Of a stretch of 47,550 nucleotides of DNA, positions 1 through 8,700 are shown piece after piece (positions within the stretch are counted from its first letter, which is position 1; each line of letters begins with the position of its first letter). The notes beneath the pieces are model-generated. The model was not told the DNA's origin. It made no database searches and saw nothing but the letters and a program-made list of their open reading frames with translations. The stretch is from the NCBI RefSeq assembly GCF_025351295.1, contig NZ_JANXWD010000077.1, forward strand, positions 1-47,550, in the 5' to 3' direction. Both the position numbers and the translations under genes were made by a program. This DNA is from Phenylobacterium sp. Lineage in GTDB: Bacteria; Pseudomonadota; Alphaproteobacteria; Caulobacterales; Caulobacteraceae.

Positions 1-42
1 GGCTTCGTCACCCTCGCCAGCATCATGCTATGGCTCAAATGA
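1..42 (+). CDS. C-terminal end of a probable transposase (cut by window edge)
   Basis: The first 14 codons read GFVTLASIMLWLK and then stop at 40-42. This short hydrophobic ending resembles the C-terminus of IS5-family transposases as I remember them, which often finish with a LASI..WL(K/R) segment. The sequence just after the stop, up to the CTAG at 61-64, would then be the terminal inverted repeat, and CTAG fits the YTAR target preference of IS5-group elements. The rest of the gene lies outside the window. Only 13 residues are visible, so the assignment is tentative. It could equally be the end of another membrane-associated protein. Confidence 0.4.
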   Translation, partial: GFVTLASIMLWLK

Positions 43-60
43 CTAAATCGTCCCTACGAC

Positions 61-177
61 CTAGAGCGCGGCAGGCGAAAGTGGATCCCGGTTTCGCCGC
101 CCGACGCGCTCTAATTCAAAGAGTTAGAGCCTTTTTATCGGGTTCAAGTGAGGCCACTTGAACCAGAAAGGCTCTAG
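61..177 (+). repeat. 117-bp composite palindromic repeat, copy A
   Basis: Two imperfect palindromes lie in tandem. The first begins CTAGAGCGCGG and closes with CGCGCTCTAA. The second begins TTAGAGCCTTTTT and closes with AAAGGCTCTAG. They are joined by a short AT-rich linker. A copy of exactly the same length lies at 5073-5189 in the opposite orientation, and the two align along their whole length. The final CTAG contains the TAG stop codon of the minus-strand hydrolase gene at 174. As RNA, either strand would form two large stem-loops, so a role in 3'-end stabilisation or termination is possible but unproven. The class resembles intergenic palindromes common in alphaproteobacterial genomes. 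Confidence 0.85.
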
Positions 178-2078
178 GCCGCGCCGCGCGCCACACTGGC
201 CTCGCCGCCGTGATCGAAGACGGTCTTCCCGCGCTGGGTCGCCTGCACGCTCCATTTGATCCCGAATCTCGCTGCCGTCGAGCGGACTTCGAGCCGCGTC
301 GTCACGCTCACCGACCAGTCCGGCCGTTCGAATTCGGCGCGATAGACCTTGGCTGCTGCGGCGTTCGAACCGTCCGCGGTCAGCTCAACGTCAAACCGCG
401 AGGCCATTCGATAGTCCGTGCCCGTCGCCGCCAGGTGATAGGCGACGGCGGCCGGCGCATGGACGGCGGCCCGCGACAGCCCAGTCGTCGGCAAGGGTTG
501 CGCCGTTGCGCCAAGCCACTTGGCTGGCCCCGGACCGGCCACGGCCGCGGTCGTGGGCGGTTCGAATGGACGCACACGGCTCGTGGCGAACGCGCCATCC
601 GGGACGCCCAGCTCCAGCGTATCAAGGTCCAAGGTCAACGTCGCGCCCGTGCGGCTTGGCCAGAGGGTCGGCCAGCCCTCAGCGGAGAGCAGCAGGCCGA
701 GCCGATGACCGGCCCTCAGGCGCCAGGCCGTGGCCTGGAAGGGCAGGGCGATGTCGAGGATCTCGTCAGCCGTGGGCGGCGAAGCGCGGCCTGAGCCATC
801 GTGGAACGCCAGGTTCAGCGCGCCGGTGGTCATCCGCACGGCCTGCCCGTCCGGCGCGATGTCCAGCAGCCGGGCGACCAGCAGGCCTCCCGCGCGGTCC
901 GAGCGCAGGCGGCAGCGCAGCACCGGCGCGGCGATAATCTCCAGATCGGCCGTGGCCGGGGCCGTGGTCAGGGCGCCCGCCGCAGGCCATGGTCCAGGGA
1001 CATCCTCGTAGAGATCGGCCTGCAGCGTCGCGGGCGTTTGCGGCGCCGGCTTGAGAACCAGGGGTCCCGTCCCGAACCGGAAACGGGCGGATCTCGCCGC
1101 CGTCATGGGCCAGGCCATGCCGCGCCATGTCCCGGTCTGCAGCCCGCCGGCCCGGTCCGGTTCAGCCACCCAGAGCCGCAGGGCTGGCTCGTCCATCACG
1201 CCGGTGTCACGGCCCTTCAGCCAGCGATCCCACCAGCGCAGCGCCTCCTGCAGGAAGCCGATACGTGGTCCGTGCGTGGCGATCACCGGAACCGCATGCT
1301 CCCACGGTCCGATGATCGTCCTGACGGGACCACGCCATGTTGCGGCGATCCGCAGGACCGATGTCGAATATTTGTCCGCCCATCCGGAGTAGAGCAGCAG
1401 CGGAATGTCAGAGGGCCGCGCGGCGCGGTCCTTCCAGTAGGGGTCCCTTTCGGGGTGCGAAAGCCAGCGGATGACGAACGGCCGGTTCGCCTCCAGACGC
1501 CTGAGCCACTCCTTTCGCCACCCGGCGCCGAACTGCTGCGGGTCGGGAGGCAGGGCGTTGAACATCAGCATTACACCGGACCAGTCGATCAGGCCGGCAT
1601 AGGGCGCTCCGCCCAGGTTGTGGATATCGGTCGTCCAGCCGTCCTCGGAGACGCCGCCAAGCACCATGGCCTTGAGCGCCGGCGGCGCACGTCCCGCTGC
1701 ACGCAGCGCCGTGAAGGCGGCCCAGGACAGGCCGCTCAGGCCTACCGACCCGTCACACCACGGCTGCGCCGCGGACCAGGCCACGACCGCCACCGCGTCG
1801 TCGATCTCCGAGGTCTCGTATTCGTCAAGCAGCAGGCCGGTCGAGCCCCCGGCGCCGGCGGTGTCGACCGCCAGCACGGCATAGCCCCGTTCGGCCCACC
1901 AGGGCAGCAGCGAGGCTTCCAGGGTCCGGAAGACATCGAAGGCGCGGTAGGGCGAAAGGTCCAGGATCGCGGGAACGGGACCGCCTTGGGCCGGACGCCA
2001 GATATGGGCCGCCAGCACGCGGCCGCTAGGCAGCGGAATCCGCAAGAATTCGTCGATCAGCGATGCGCTCGCGGCCAT
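174..2078 (-). CDS. CocE/NonD family hydrolase (X-Pro dipeptidyl-peptidase S15-like)
   Basis: A 634-residue alpha/beta hydrolase of the CocE/NonD group, which hydrolyses esters or N-acylated substrates such as bulky acyl esters and acyl-peptides. The N-terminal catalytic domain shows the nucleophile elbow GLSGLSWAA (Ser about 118), an acid in SGWADKYS (Asp about 235) and a histidine in GPWEHAVP (His about 261). The C-terminal half is the jelly-roll domain typical of CocE and PepX. An extra domain of about 100 residues after residue 530 (from about GLSRAAVHAPAAVAYH) looks like a substrate-side beta domain found in some soil homologues. No signal peptide is evident, so it is probably cytoplasmic. 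The natural substrate cannot be read from the sequence. The ATG is preceded by a purine-rich GGAGGGGCGC. The stop codon lies inside repeat copy A. Confidence 0.85.
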   Translation of the reverse strand: MAASASLIDEFLRIPLPSGRVLAAHIWRPAQGGPVPAILDLSPYRAFDVFRTLEASLLPWWAERGYAVLAVDTAGAGGSTGLLLDEYETSEIDDAVAVVAWSAAQPWCDGSVGLSGLSWAAFTALRAAGRAPPALKAMVLGGVSEDGWTTDIHNLGGAPYAGLIDWSGVMLMFNALPPDPQQFGAGWRKEWLRRLEANRPFVIRWLSHPERDPYWKDRAARPSDIPLLLYSGWADKYSTSVLRIAATWRGPVRTIIGPWEHAVPVIATHGPRIGFLQEALRWWDRWLKGRDTGVMDEPALRLWVAEPDRAGGLQTGTWRGMAWPMTAARSARFRFGTGPLVLKPAPQTPATLQADLYEDVPGPWPAAGALTTAPATADLEIIAAPVLRCRLRSDRAGGLLVARLLDIAPDGQAVRMTTGALNLAFHDGSGRASPPTADEILDIALPFQATAWRLRAGHRLGLLLSAEGWPTLWPSRTGATLTLDLDTLELGVPDGAFATSRVRPFEPPTTAAVAGPGPAKWLGATAQPLPTTGLSRAAVHAPAAVAYHLAATGTDYRMASRFDVELTADGSNAAAAKVYRAEFERPDWSVSVTTRLEVRSTAARFGIKWSVQATQRGKTVFDHGGEASVARGAA

Positions 2079-2287
2079 GCGCCCCTCCGCGCGGCAGTAA
2101 GCGTCACCGCGCCGCCGAAGGGAAGGCCAGCCGGTGTTGAAGCCGGTCCGGCTGCCGGGCCATACGATCTACGAACTTTGGGTCGTGACCGGAGGCCAAC
2201 CCGTTTGGTCGGAGCCTGGAGCTTTCCCGTGGCAATTGATCCCTGCAAGAGCAGCTGAACGCGTCAGCGCCTCGACACACCAGACGG

Positions 2288-2890
2288 CTAGCCCCGCCGC
2301 CCCACAGCCGCCTCGGAGGGATAGATCTCGCGCCCCTGGCCCAGGAGGGCTGGGACGACCTCGTCCACCGTGCCCACCGAGGTCCAGGCCAGCATGAACT
2401 CCGGCGGAGTCAGCTTCTCGTCGACCGTATGCTGGAACAGCTTGAACAGCGGCTCCCAGAAGCCGCGCGGGTTATAGAACACCACCGGCTTGGCGTGCAG
2501 GTCGAGACGGCGCCATGACAGCAGCTCCACCACCTCCTCCAGGGTGCCGATCCCGCCGGGCAGCACCACGAAGCTGTCGGAGCGCTGGAACATCAGCATT
2601 TTCCGCTCATGCATGTTGTCGACGATGATGTGCTCGACGCTCTCCAGGGCCCGCTCCGCGCCGACCAGGAAGGTCGGGATGATGCCCAGCACCTCGCCGC
2701 CCGCCTCGTGGGCCGCGCGCGCCACCGCGCCCATCAGGCCGACCCCGCCGCCGCCATAGACCAGCTTGATCCCCACGTCGGCCAGCGCCTTGCCCACGCC
2801 GCGCGCCGCGTCGAGGAACGCCGGGTCCGCATCGTCGGAGGATCCGCAGAACACGCAGGTCGATTCCAGGCGTTGGCTCTCACGCCCCAT
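2288..2890 (-). CDS. LOG family protein (cytokinin riboside 5'-monophosphate phosphoribohydrolase-like)
   Basis: A 200-residue Rossmann-fold protein of the LOG (lonely guy) family, long misannotated as lysine decarboxylase. It carries the family signature PGGIGTLEE preceded by DNMHERKMLM, which forms the nucleotide-monophosphate binding and hydrolysis site. The N-terminal VFCGSSDDADPAF and the YGGGGVGLMGAVA loop are also typical. Members cleave the N-glycosidic bond of nucleoside 5'-monophosphates, giving free base and ribose 5-phosphate. In plants and some bacteria the substrate is a cytokinin ribotide; here a housekeeping nucleotide role is equally likely. The ATG at 2890 (MGRESQRLE) is preferred over an in-frame start 60 nt upstream because the extra 20 residues lack family similarity. 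It is divergent from the ABC exporter at 3086. Confidence 0.88.
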   Translation of the reverse strand: MGRESQRLESTCVFCGSSDDADPAFLDAARGVGKALADVGIKLVYGGGGVGLMGAVARAAHEAGGEVLGIIPTFLVGAERALESVEHIIVDNMHERKMLMFQRSDSFVVLPGGIGTLEEVVELLSWRRLDLHAKPVVFYNPRGFWEPLFKLFQHTVDEKLTPPEFMLAWTSVGTVDEVVPALLGQGREIYPSEAAVGRRG

Positions 2891-2947
2891 AGCGCGTACT
2901 CCGTAAGGAAATCGGATTGGGCCGCTTGCTTCGGCGGCGCGCAAGCC

Positions 2948-2977
2948 CAACTAGCTATGGCCCAATTAGCTATGGCC
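2948..2977 (+). repeat. Tandem 15-bp direct repeat in a divergent promoter region
   Basis: CAACTAGCTATGGCC is followed immediately by CAATTAGCTATGGCC, 14 of 15 identical. The pair lies in the 195-bp spacer between the LOG gene (minus) and the ABC exporter (plus), 58 bp upstream of the LOG start. On the minus strand each unit contains GCTA, as in the -10 element of Caulobacter housekeeping promoters. It may be a regulator-binding site or a slipped promoter duplication. Confidence 0.6.
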
Positions 2978-3085
2978 AGGGTTAAGGAGTTTCAAGCGCA
3001 CCGTGAACTTGCAGCCCGCCCCCCTTTTCGCGCGCCGTGCGGTCGCGCCGCGGTCTGAGGCCTAGCCCGCTTGGTCCACGGTCAC

Positions 3086-4915
3086 ATGGCGCATGCCCGG
3101 TTCTCGGGGCCCGAGGCGGTCTCGCCGCCGGAAACCAAGTTCGCCTTCTGGGGCTCGATGGGCGACCTGTTCGCCCTGGTGATGCGCTCCGGCGCGCCGC
3201 AGCTGCGCCTGCGGATCGGCGCGGCCCTGGTGCTGGTGTTCATCGGCAAGCTGTGCGGCGTCATCGCCCCGGTGATGCTGGGCGACGCCATCAACACGCT
3301 CACCCCGGCGGCCCAGGGTGGGGTGATCCTGGGCGCGACCTTCATCACCCTGGCGGTGGCCTTCGCGGCGCTGCGGCTGATCGCGGCCTGCGCCCCCTAC
3401 GCCCGCGACGCGATCTTCACGCGGGTCTCGCAGTCCACCATGGCGCGGGCGGCGGTGGAGAGTTTCGGCCACGCGCTGTCGCTGTCGCTGGACTTCCACC
3501 AGAGCAAGCAGACCGGCACCCTGTCGCGGGTCATCGACCGCGGCGCGCGCTCCACCGACTTCCTGATCCGCAGCCTGATCTTCAACCTGGGCCCCACCTT
3601 CGTGGAGCTGATCCTGGCGATCGTGGTGATGGTGGTGCGGCTGGACTGGCGCTTCGCGATCACCGCCTTCGTGACCCTGGTGATCTACTCCGCGGTGACG
3701 TTCCGGATCACCGACTGGCGGCTGTCGCATCGGCGCGACCTCAACGAGGCGGAGAACCGCGCCGCCGGCCTCTCGTCGGACGCCCTGATCAACTACGAGA
3801 CGCTGAAGGCGTTCGGCGCCGAGGACCGGCTGGTGGACGCCTACGGCGGGGCCATGGCCGACTATGTGGACGCCAGCTCCAAGGCCAACAGTTCGCTCAA
3901 CATGCTGAACGGCGTGCAGTCGCTGATCCTCAACGTCGGCCTGGCCGCCATGACCGTCATGGCGGGGCTGGAGGTGGCGGGCGGGCACCTGAGGATCGGC
4001 GATATCACCACGGCGATCTTCCTGCTGTCGGGGCTCTATGCGCCGCTGGGCATGCTGGGCTTCCAGTACCGCGAGATCCGCCAGGGGCTGATCGACATGG
4101 AGCAGATGGTCATGCTGAAGACCATCGCGCCCGACATCACCGATGCCCCAACCGCCCAGGCCCTGCCGCCGGCCAGCGGGAAGGGGGCCCGGGTCGCCTT
4201 CGAGGACGTCAGCTTCCGCCATGACGCCCGCTCGTCCGGACTGCTGGGCGTCAGTTTCGAGGCCAAGCCCGGCGAGACCGTGGCCCTGGTCGGTCCCTCC
4301 GGCGCCGGCAAGACCACCGCCGTGCGCCTGGCCATGCGCTTGCTGGACCCGCAGGAGGGCCATGTGCTGATCGACGGGGTCGACATGCGCCAGGCCCGCC
4401 AGGCGGAGCTGCGCGGCGCCGTGGCCCTGGTGCCCCAGGACGTGGCCCTGTTCAACGACACCCTTTACGCCAACATCGGCTTCGCCCGGCCGGATGCGAC
4501 GCTGGACGAGGTCCGCGGGGCCGCCGCCGCCGCCGAGCTGGGCCCGTTCATCGACGGCCTGCCGAACGGCATGGCCACCAAGGTGGGCGAGCGCGGCCTG
4601 AAGCTCTCCGGCGGCGAACGCCAGCGGGTCGGCATCGCCCGCGCCCTGCTGGCCAACCCGCGCCTGCTGATCCTGGACGAGGCCACCAGCGCGCTCGATG
4701 GCCCCACCGAGGCCGCCATCCAGGAGACCCTGCGCAAGGTGAAGGCCGGCCGCACCACCATCGTCATCGCCCACCGCCTCTCCACCATCGTCGACGCCGA
4801 CCAGATCCTGGTCCTGCGGCGGGGTCGGATCGTCGAGCGGGGGACGCATGCGGAGCTGCTGGAGAAGACGGGGGAATATGCGGCGCTATGGAGAAGGCAG
4901 ACGCGGGAGAGCTGA
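3086..4915 (+). CDS. Atm1/HMT-type ABC exporter, fused permease and ATPase
   Basis: A 609-residue half-transporter that would work as a homodimer in the inner membrane. The N-terminal half (to about residue 320) has six membrane helices. The C-terminal ATPase has Walker A GPSGAGKTT, Q-loop LVPQDVALFN, signature LSGGERQRV, Walker B LLILDEATSALD and switch histidine VIAHRLST. The helix organisation and the FNDTLYANI segment match the Atm1/ABCB7/HMT1 group, which in bacteria exports glutathione-metal adducts and oxidised glutathione derivatives. A role in heavy-metal tolerance or Fe-S-related thiol export is therefore likely, but the substrate is inferred from family only. The ATG at 3086 (MAHARF) is preferred over an in-frame TTG five codons upstream. 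The stop is followed within 3 bp by a nested inverted repeat. Confidence 0.88.
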   Translation: MAHARFSGPEAVSPPETKFAFWGSMGDLFALVMRSGAPQLRLRIGAALVLVFIGKLCGVIAPVMLGDAINTLTPAAQGGVILGATFITLAVAFAALRLIAACAPYARDAIFTRVSQSTMARAAVESFGHALSLSLDFHQSKQTGTLSRVIDRGARSTDFLIRSLIFNLGPTFVELILAIVVMVVRLDWRFAITAFVTLVIYSAVTFRITDWRLSHRRDLNEAENRAAGLSSDALINYETLKAFGAEDRLVDAYGGAMADYVDASSKANSSLNMLNGVQSLILNVGLAAMTVMAGLEVAGGHLRIGDITTAIFLLSGLYAPLGMLGFQYREIRQGLIDMEQMVMLKTIAPDITDAPTAQALPPASGKGARVAFEDVSFRHDARSSGLLGVSFEAKPGETVALVGPSGAGKTTAVRLAMRLLDPQEGHVLIDGVDMRQARQAELRGAVALVPQDVALFNDTLYANIGFARPDATLDEVRGAAAAAELGPFIDGLPNGMATKVGERGLKLSGGERQRVGIARALLANPRLLILDEATSALDGPTEAAIQETLRKVKAGRTTIVIAHRLSTIVDADQILVLRRGRIVERGTHAELLEKTGEYAALWRRQTRES

Positions 4916-4918
4916 CCC

Positions 4919-5056
4919 AGCGCCCCCTCCACCGCTTCGCGGTCCCCCTCCCCCGAAGTGTTCCCTTCGGGGGAGGAACTTGACGCTGACACCGAGGCTT
5001 CCGTTCCTCACCCGCAAAGCGGGGGAGGGGGACCCCGAAGGGGGGGAGGGGGCGCT
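4919..5056 (+). repeat. 138-bp nested inverted repeat (MITE- or RUP-like)
   Basis: The outer arms are AGCGCCCCCTCC (4919-4930) and its exact complement at 5045-5056. A second complementary pair is GGTCCCCCTCCCCC (4941-4954) with 5021-5034. Further inside is a 9-bp hairpin CCCCCGAAG...CTTCGGGGG. It begins 3 bp after the ABC exporter stop codon. The symmetric structure and lack of coding sequence fit a small non-autonomous repeat; its stem-loop may end or stabilise the exporter transcript. Confidence 0.8.
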
Positions 5057-5072
5057 GTGGCCGTGCGCCCGG

Positions 5073-5189
5073 CTAGAGCCTTTCCGGTTCAAATGGAATC
5101 ATTTGAACCGGACAAAAAGGCGCTAAATCAAAAGTCTAGAGCACGACGGGCGCTTGAAGCGGTATCCACTTCAAGCTGTCGTGCTCTAG
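5073..5189 (-). repeat. 117-bp composite palindromic repeat, copy B
   Basis: The same element as at 61-177, inverted. Read on the minus strand it starts CTAGAGCACGACAG, has a middle linker with TTTTGATTTAG, and ends GGAAAGGCTCTAG. Both copies are 117 bp and bounded by CTAG. The CTAG at 5186-5189 contains the TAG stop codon of the acetyltransferase gene, so this copy also begins at a gene's stop codon. Here the opposite end of the element adjoins the gene, so the association is not tied to one orientation. Confidence 0.85.
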
Positions 5190-5722
5190 CCGATCGCCTT
5201 GCCCATCCGCACCAGCGGCACCGCCGCCCCGCCGCGTGCGTCTTCGATGGCCTCGATGTCGGTGTAGCCGCATTGCGTATAGAGCGCCCGGCCGGACAGC
5301 GTCGCCATCAGCTCCAGGCGCGTGAACCCCTCGGCCCCGGCCGCCGCCTCGCACAGCTCCAGGATCAGCCGGCCGACGCCACGCCGGGCGAAGTCGGGGT
5401 GGGTGTACATGGCGCGCACGCGGGCGGCCTGCGTGCCCGGGTCGAGCAGGGCGGCGTCGCGGCCGGGGGTGTGGTCGCCGCCGTAGAGCGTGGCGCGCCG
5501 GCTCCAGCCGCCGCAGCCGGCGATGCGGCCTTCAGCCTCCACGACGAAATAGGTGCCGTCGGCCACCAGCTGGCGATCCAGGCCCATGATCGCGCGGCTG
5601 GAGGCGATCTGGGCAGGGTCGAGGAAGCCGCGCTGCAGCTCGGCGATCGATGCGTCCATGACCCCCTTGAGGGCATCCAGGTCCGCGGGCTCCGCCAGCC
5701 GGTGCGAAAGTCCCGCCGTCAC
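5186..5722 (-). CDS. GNAT family N-acetyltransferase
   Basis: A 178-residue GCN5-related acetyltransferase that would transfer an acetyl group from acetyl-CoA to an unknown amine. The acetyl-CoA pyrophosphate loop is visible as RRGVGRLIL around residue 117, preceded by the beta-4 strand ARVRAMYTHPDFA and followed by the family's ending ALYTQCGYTDIE. It starts with GTG at 5722, only 3 nt after the stop codon of the RND permease, so it is very probably translated by coupling from the efflux operon. Position suggests that it might modify a toxic compound that the pump exports, but this is inference. The stop codon TAG is formed by the terminal CTAG of repeat copy B. Confidence 0.85.
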   Translation of the reverse strand: MTAGLSHRLAEPADLDALKGVMDASIAELQRGFLDPAQIASSRAIMGLDRQLVADGTYFVVEAEGRIAGCGGWSRRATLYGGDHTPGRDAALLDPGTQAARVRAMYTHPDFARRGVGRLILELCEAAAGAEGFTRLELMATLSGRALYTQCGYTDIEAIEDARGGAAVPLVRMGKAIG

Positions 5723-5725
5723 CGC

Positions 5726-8700
5726 CTACTCCGCGGCGCGGGGGATGTCGGCCTGGCCGAGCTCGGCCGGGCGCTGGCGGTCCTGGACGCCGCCGCGGGC
5801 GCCGGTGATCCACCCCTTCAGCTTGCCGAACCGCGCCGAATAGACCTTGGGCGCGGCCAGCATCACCGGCGTCAGCACCAGGGTCAGCAGGGTCGCGAAG
5901 CTGAGGCCCCAGACCACGGCGGCCGACAGCTGCACCCACCATTCCGACCCCGGCGCCTTGTACTCGATGTGGCCGGTGCGGAAATCCGGGTGCACCTGGA
6001 ACATCAGTGGCAGCAGCCCGGCCACCGTCACCAGGGTGGTCAGCAGCACCGGCCGGAACCGCTGGGTCGCCGCGCGCACCGCCGCCTCGTCGGCCATATA
6101 GCCGCTCCGCCTGAGGTGGTAGTAGGTGTCCACCAGCACGATGTTGTGGCCCACGACCACGCCGAACAGCGCGACCACGCCGGTCCCCAGCATGATCACC
6201 GAGATGTAATCGAAGGTATGGGCGACGTTCACCTGCACCCCCAGCAGCACGCCGGTGGTCGACAGTATCACCGCCGACAGGGTGACCAGCACGCCGTAGA
6301 AGCTGTTGAACTGCCAGAGCAGGATCACCGACATCATGAAGATGGTGGCGACGATGGCGACCATGAAGAACTGCGCCGCCTTCTGGCCCTCCTCGTCGGC
6401 GCCCACGAACTTGGTGGACACGGCCGGGTCGATCGGGGCCTTGGCCAGCCAGGGTTTCAGCTGGGCGATCTTCAGGTTGCCGGCCACGCCCTCGATGGTG
6501 TTGGCCTGGACGACCACCAGCCGCTGGCCTTCGCGCCGCTGGATTTGGGTGACCTGCTGGGCGGGCACGCGCTTGATGAAGTAGCTGGCGGGCACCGCGC
6601 CGCTGGGGGTGGTGATCTTCAGCTGCTCGATGGCGGCGACGTTGCGGTCGCTGGCCGGGAAGCGGACGCGGATGTCCAGCTCGTCCTGGGCGTCGTCGGG
6701 GCGGAAACGGCCCATCAGCACGCCGCCGGTCAGGAACTGGATGGTCTGGCCCACCGACAGCACGTCGACGCCGTAGCGGCCGGCGGCTTCGCGGTCGACT
6801 GCCAGGTTCCACTCGATGCCGGGCGAGGTGCGGTTGTCCTCCAGCTCGATGAGCTGCGGATCGGCGGCCAGCTTGGCCTTCACCAGATCGGCGGCCTTGC
6901 CGAGCGCGATGGGATCGTGGCTCTGCAGCTGCACCTGGATCGCCTTGCCGGTGGGCGGGCCGCCCTGCGGCAGGCGCACCTCCACCTGCATGCCGGGCAG
7001 GTCGCGGACACGCTGGCGCACCTCGGTGGCGATCTCGAAGCCGCTGATCCCCAACGCCTTGCGCGCCTCGTATTTGTCGAAGTCGACGCGGATGCGGCCG
7101 ATCGTGTCGTTGGGGGCCGAGTTCGGCCCGCCGTTTTGAGTGAAGCCGCCGGCACGCACGTACATCGAATGCACGCCCTTGACGTCGATCAGCCGGCCCT
7201 CGACCTGCTTGGTCAGGGCGTCCTGCGCCTCGGGCGACAGGTTGCCGCGGGCCTTGGCGTAGACATCGACGAATTCCGGCTCCTGCTTGAGGAAGAACTC
7301 GCTGGAGTGCGGGGTCTTGCCGAACCAGACGAAGATGCCGATCACCACCGCCAGGGCCACCGCCAGGCTGCGGGTGGGGTGGCGGCCCAGCGTGGTGATC
7401 ATCCGGGCGTACCAGCCCATGAAGCCGCTCATCCCGGTCGGATCGCCATGCTCGGACTTCATGATCTCGGCCAGATGCGCCTCATCGATGGACGCCTTGC
7501 GCCCGATCAGCGAACCCAGCGCCGGGGTGAAGATCAGGGCCACGAAGATCGAGGCGCCCAGCACGAAGAACAGGGTCATCGGCAGGAAGCTCATGAACTT
7601 GCCGGCGATCGAGTTCCAGAACAGGAACGGCAGGAAGGCGCAGAGCGTGGTCAGGGTGCCGTTCACCACCGGCCAGAACATGCGTTTGCCCGCGGCGGCG
7701 AACGCCTCCTCACGCGGCAGCCCCTCGGCCATCTTCCGGTCGGCGTACTCCACCACCACGATGCCGCCGTCGACCAGGATGCCCACGGCCAGCACCATGC
7801 CGAACATCACCATCTGATTGAGCGTGATGTGCATGGCGTTGATCATCAGGAAGGCCAGCAGGAAGCAGGCCGGGATGGCGATGCCCACCAGCAGCCCCTG
7901 GCGGATCCCCAGGCTGGCCACGATGATCATCATCACCAGCAGGCTGGCCGAAATCAGCCCGCCCTCCAGTACGTTCAGGGTGCGGCCGATGAAGTCGCTT
8001 TCATCGAAGGTGTAGTCGGTATGCACCGTCGCGGGCCAGTGTTTCGCCTCCTCGGCGGTGACCGTCTTGATCGCCTGAACGGTGTCCAGCACGTTGGAGC
8101 CGCCGCGCTTGGAGACCTCTAGCGAGAAGGCCGTCTGGCCGTTGTAGCGGCTGATCGCGCTCGGCTCCTTGAAGGTCCGACGCACATCGCCGATGTCGCC
8201 AAGAGTCACGATGCGGTCGCCGCTCTGCTTGATCGGCAGAGCCAGGATGTCGGCCGGTTTCTGCACCACGCCGGGCACCTTGACCGCGAACATGCCGGCC
8301 CCCGAGCGCAGGTTGCCCGCCGGGACCAGCTGGTTGTTGCGGCCGATCACGTTGGCGATCTGGCCGGTGGTGACGCCGTAGGCCTCCATCCGCAGCGGGT
8401 CGATGGTGACCTCGAGCACCTCCTCGCGGCCGCCGCTCATGAACACTTCCAGGACGCCCGGCGTGGCCTCCAGCCGCTCCTCCAGCGCTTGAGTGATCCG
8501 GTAGAGTTCGCGTTCCGGCGCCGCGCCGTAGAGCATGATCCCGATCACCGGCTGGCCGGAGAAGTTCTGCTCCTGGATGATCGGCTCCTCGGCGTCCGGC
8601 GGGAACTTGCCGCGGGCGAGGTCGACCTTGGCGCGCACGTCGGCCAGGGCCTTGTCCTTCTTGAAGTCGGCCTCGAACTCCAGGGTGACGATCGCCGCGC

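Noticed and set aside
4958..8122. A very long plus-strand open frame opposite the RND permease
   Set aside because: Its His/Gln/Asp/Arg-rich translation with no domain is the usual antisense shadow of a GC-rich gene. The minus-strand permease has full family similarity.
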